From positions 930,001-994,000 of the forward strand of contig NZ_CP060723.1 of the NCBI RefSeq assembly GCF_014395225.1: a stretch of DNA of 64,000 bases, written 5' to 3'. The translations under genes and the position numbers were made by a program. The notes under the pieces are model-generated. The model was not told the origin of the DNA, searched no databases, and was given only the letters and a program-made list of their open reading frames with translations. The DNA is from Pedobacter roseus. Lineage in GTDB: Bacteria; Bacteroidota; Bacteroidia; Sphingobacteriales; Sphingobacteriaceae. Positions 62,236 through 64,000 of this stretch are shown in pieces. How positions within the stretch are numbered: position 1 is the stretch's first letter; every line of letters begins with the position of its first letter.

Positions 62236-62299
62236 TGTCATGCTGAGGAACGAAGCATCTGTTTCATCGTGGGCAGATCCTTCATTCTTCAGGATGACA
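62236..62299. repeat. Dispersed GTCATGCTGA / CAGGATGAC element within the his operon
   Basis: GTCATGCTGAGGAACGAAGC (62237-62256) faces CATTCTTCAGGATGAC (62283-62298). It separates hisA and hisF by 93 bp. Confidence 0.65.
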
Positions 62300-62314
62300 T
62301 AAATATTTATGGAA

Positions 62315-63064
62315 TTAGATTGAACTTAGCGCCTTCAAATTCCAATCTTTAATTTCTTCGATAGTTATCCGGTCTTCGTAAATTGCTTTTCCTACCACAA
62401 CACTTCTGATTGGATATTTGGCCAATTCGTAAATATCTTCCATCGAACTCACTCCACCCGAAGCAATTAATTTAATCATTGGAGAGTGTTCGAGCAGTTT
62501 TTTGTATAACTCAACAGCTGCACCACCTAATTTTCCATCCTTACTGATATCGGTGCATAAGAAACGGAAAAAACCCAGCGAAAGGCATTTGTCAACGTAA
62601 TCCATCAGTTTAATCGGCGAACTTTCCATCCAGCCCGAGTATTTGATCACTTCATCCAAAACATCAATGGCAATTACGATGCGGTTGGCATAATCATCTT
62701 TCTTTGCAAAGTTTTCGCTTAACTGAGGTAAAAAATCGGGATTGGTAATGGCCTGTGTACCTACAATAACCCGGTGGATACCTGCATCAAGCAGATTGTT
62801 AACCTGCTCAATCGTTCTGATTCCACCACCATACTGCACTTTCATCTCGGTTTTTTTGATGATCTCGAAAAGTGATTTTTGGTTGCTAAAATCGCCTTTG
62901 GCTCCATTTAAATCAATAATGTGGATAAAATCCGTACCATTTGAACGGTATTTTTCTATCATTTCGGCAATAGAAACATCGTACTCTGTTTTTTGGTTGT
63001 AATCGCCTTCACGCAGACGGACAACTTTTCCATCCAAAATATCAATAGCAGGTATTATGTACAT
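62315..63064 (-). CDS. hisA: 1-(5-phosphoribosyl)-5-[(5-phosphoribosylamino)methylideneamino]imidazole-4-carboxamide isomerase
   Basis: The protein has 249 residues. IIPAIDILDGKVVRLREGDY, GGGIRT, TDISKDGKLGGA and LIASGGVSS are HisA motifs with the catalytic Asp8 and Asp in TDIS. It performs the Amadori step of histidine synthesis. One base separates it from hisH. Confidence 0.96.
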   Translation of the reverse strand: MYIIPAIDILDGKVVRLREGDYNQKTEYDVSIAEMIEKYRSNGTDFIHIIDLNGAKGDFSNQKSLFEIIKKTEMKVQYGGGIRTIEQVNNLLDAGIHRVIVGTQAITNPDFLPQLSENFAKKDDYANRIVIAIDVLDEVIKYSGWMESSPIKLMDYVDKCLSLGFFRFLCTDISKDGKLGGAAVELYKKLLEHSPMIKLIASGGVSSMEDIYELAKYPIRSVVVGKAIYEDRITIEEIKDWNLKALSSI

Positions 63065-63065
63065 T

Positions 63066-63698
63066 TTATAAGCTTAAGTTTGAAAAATTTTTTAATATTA
63101 ATTCGCCGGCTTTTCCCGATTTCTCAGGGTGGAACTGAACGCCGTAAAAATTGTCTTTTTGTACCGCTGCCGAAAACTTTAAACCATAATCAGCAGATGC
63201 GATGTCAAAAGTAGGGTTATATTCAATAAAGTACGAATGCACAAAGTAAAATTGTGTATTATCTTCAACACCTGTAAATAGCGGATTGTTTTTTGTGTTC
63301 ACCGCATTCCAGCCCATGTGTGGTATTTTGATATTCAGCGATTTATCGAATTTTTTGGTTTTCACGGGAACGATATCTAAAAGCGCCGCATTACCCTCTT
63401 CTGAGTGTTCGGTAATCAGCTGCATGCCCACACAGATACCCAGCACAGGTTTAGTGAGTTTTTTAATGGCCTCAACTAGTCCGGTTCCCTTTAGTTTTTC
63501 CATCGCAGCGCCTGCATGGCCTACTCCAGGGATAATGATGTGGCTATATTTTTCGAGGTCGTTTTCTGTGTTTACCATACCGTAGGTCACATTTAGGCGA
63601 TCTAATGCTGCGGTAAGGGAGAAAATGTTGCCTGCTCCGTAGTTTATAATTCCGACCCCTAAATTGCCTTGAGGGGACTCTGAATTTCCATCGTTCAT
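63066..63698 (-). CDS. hisH: Imidazole glycerol phosphate synthase glutaminase subunit
   Basis: The protein has 210 residues. Catalytic Cys89 is in PVLGICVGMQLI, and the His-Glu pair in YGVQFHPEKSG. It generates ammonia for HisF. The N-terminal 14 residues before VGIINYGAGN look non-native: no start codon exists closer to the family start, and the preceding codons (SESPQGNLG) resemble repeat sequence. Confidence 0.93.
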   Translation of the reverse strand: MNDGNSESPQGNLGVGIINYGAGNIFSLTAALDRLNVTYGMVNTENDLEKYSHIIIPGVGHAGAAMEKLKGTGLVEAIKKLTKPVLGICVGMQLITEHSEEGNAALLDIVPVKTKKFDKSLNIKIPHMGWNAVNTKNNPLFTGVEDNTQFYFVHSYFIEYNPTFDIASADYGLKFSAAVQKDNFYGVQFHPEKSGKAGELILKNFSNLSL

Positions 63699-63732
63699 AT
63701 AATTTTTTTTATACTGTTGAGAATATCTATAA

Positions 63733-63981
63733 TTAATTTAGGTTTTCTTGTTCTATGTTTACCTTTCTAAAGCCAATTATCAATTTTGTTTTAATAAGGT
63801 AATCGACCATCAATTTGTCGCCTTTCCACCAATTATAAAATTCTGATTTATCTAAAATAATATCTCCGTTTAGTTTAACAGGTGTTTTTTTACATTTAAT
63901 CACAAACTTTGCATTATTTGTTCTTATTTTTTGAAGTACTTCTAATTCAATCGTTTTTTTACGGTTAGAATTAAGATCCAT
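63733..63981 (-). CDS. Small hypothetical protein upstream of hisH
   Basis: The protein has 82 residues from ATG 63981. The Lys/Asn-rich sequence has a possible strand-rich middle (AKFVIKCKKTPVKLNGDIIL) and DKSEFYNWWKGDKLMVDYLIK. I recognise no family. It separates hisH from any upstream his genes and may be an insertion in the operon. Confidence 0.5.
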   Translation of the reverse strand: MDLNSNRKKTIELEVLQKIRTNNAKFVIKCKKTPVKLNGDIILDKSEFYNWWKGDKLMVDYLIKTKLIIGFRKVNIEQENLN

Positions 63982-64000
63982 TGTTAACAATACGATTGGT

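Noticed and set aside
1..64000. tRNA genes, rRNA, CRISPR array, prophage or complete insertion sequence
   Set aside because: No TpsiC-arm consensus in a cloverleaf context, no regular spacer-repeat array, and no transposase, integrase or phage structural gene was seen.

Overview
The window looks like a chromosomal segment of a Bacteroidota bacterium, most likely Sphingobacteriaceae and close to Pedobacter (inference). The evidence is AT-rich DNA, TAnnTTTG-type promoter elements with A-rich leaders instead of Shine-Dalgarno sites, gliding and type IX secretion genes (gldA, gldF, gldG, gldC, a protein with a gliding-motility-associated C-terminal domain), many small outer-membrane beta-barrels, a TonB-dependent receptor with a carboxypeptidase-like N-terminal domain, and several lineage-typical DUF families (4397, 4836, 3810, 4395). 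I found no tRNA, rRNA, CRISPR array, prophage or insertion sequence. It reads as ordinary core genome with a few small accessory modules.

Layout. 1-6.3 kb: the end of a glycerophosphodiesterase, the gldA ATPase, three small beta-barrel proteins, and gldF-gldG. 6.3-13.8 kb: dnaN, a pair of DUF4397 lipoproteins, DedA, a zinc phospholipase C/S1-P1-like enzyme, DUF4395, a luciferase-like oxidoreductase, and an M28 peptidase. 14-26 kb: the hscA chaperone, a TonB receptor, a glycosyltransferase, miaE, DUF3810, a YoeB-type toxin with a non-YefM antitoxin, dihydroorotase, and a DEAD-box helicase. 26-42.3 kb: gldC, lipocalin, ogt, and a System I cytochrome c maturation set split into ccmB-ccmC-ccmD and ccmE-ccmF by glutamate dehydrogenase and a three-gene DUF4836 envelope cluster, then ferredoxin, iscX and kdsC. 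42.7-51.9 kb: a universal stress protein behind a 48-bp perfect palindrome, maf, ppx, DUF72, dnaJ-grpE, and ftsE. 52-60.7 kb: a frameshifted CHU_C-type secreted protein, acyl-CoA reductase and a divergent ferredoxin, a frameshifted NlpC/P60 peptidase, two tandem copies of an uncharacterised four-cysteine membrane protein family, a decayed nucleotidyltransferase module, and a WD40 protein. 60.8-63.7 kb: the distal histidine operon hisH-hisA-hisF-hisIE.

The most unusual features are: (1) intergenic regions packed with at least seven families of short dispersed palindromic repeats, some of which supply start-proximal or stop-proximal codons; (2) three proteins sharing an identical C-x15-C-x2-C-x26-C N-terminal module fused through a membrane helix to a carboxypeptidase-regulatory-like domain; (3) five genes in which TAnnTTTG lies only 5-6 nt before the start codon, suggesting leaderless mRNAs; (4) a CcmE with Cys instead of His at the heme-binding position; (5) three genes disrupted by single-base lesions; (6) the 48-bp palindrome at the stress-protein promoter. 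All positions come from reading the sequence; family names come from remembered motifs and no database search was run.
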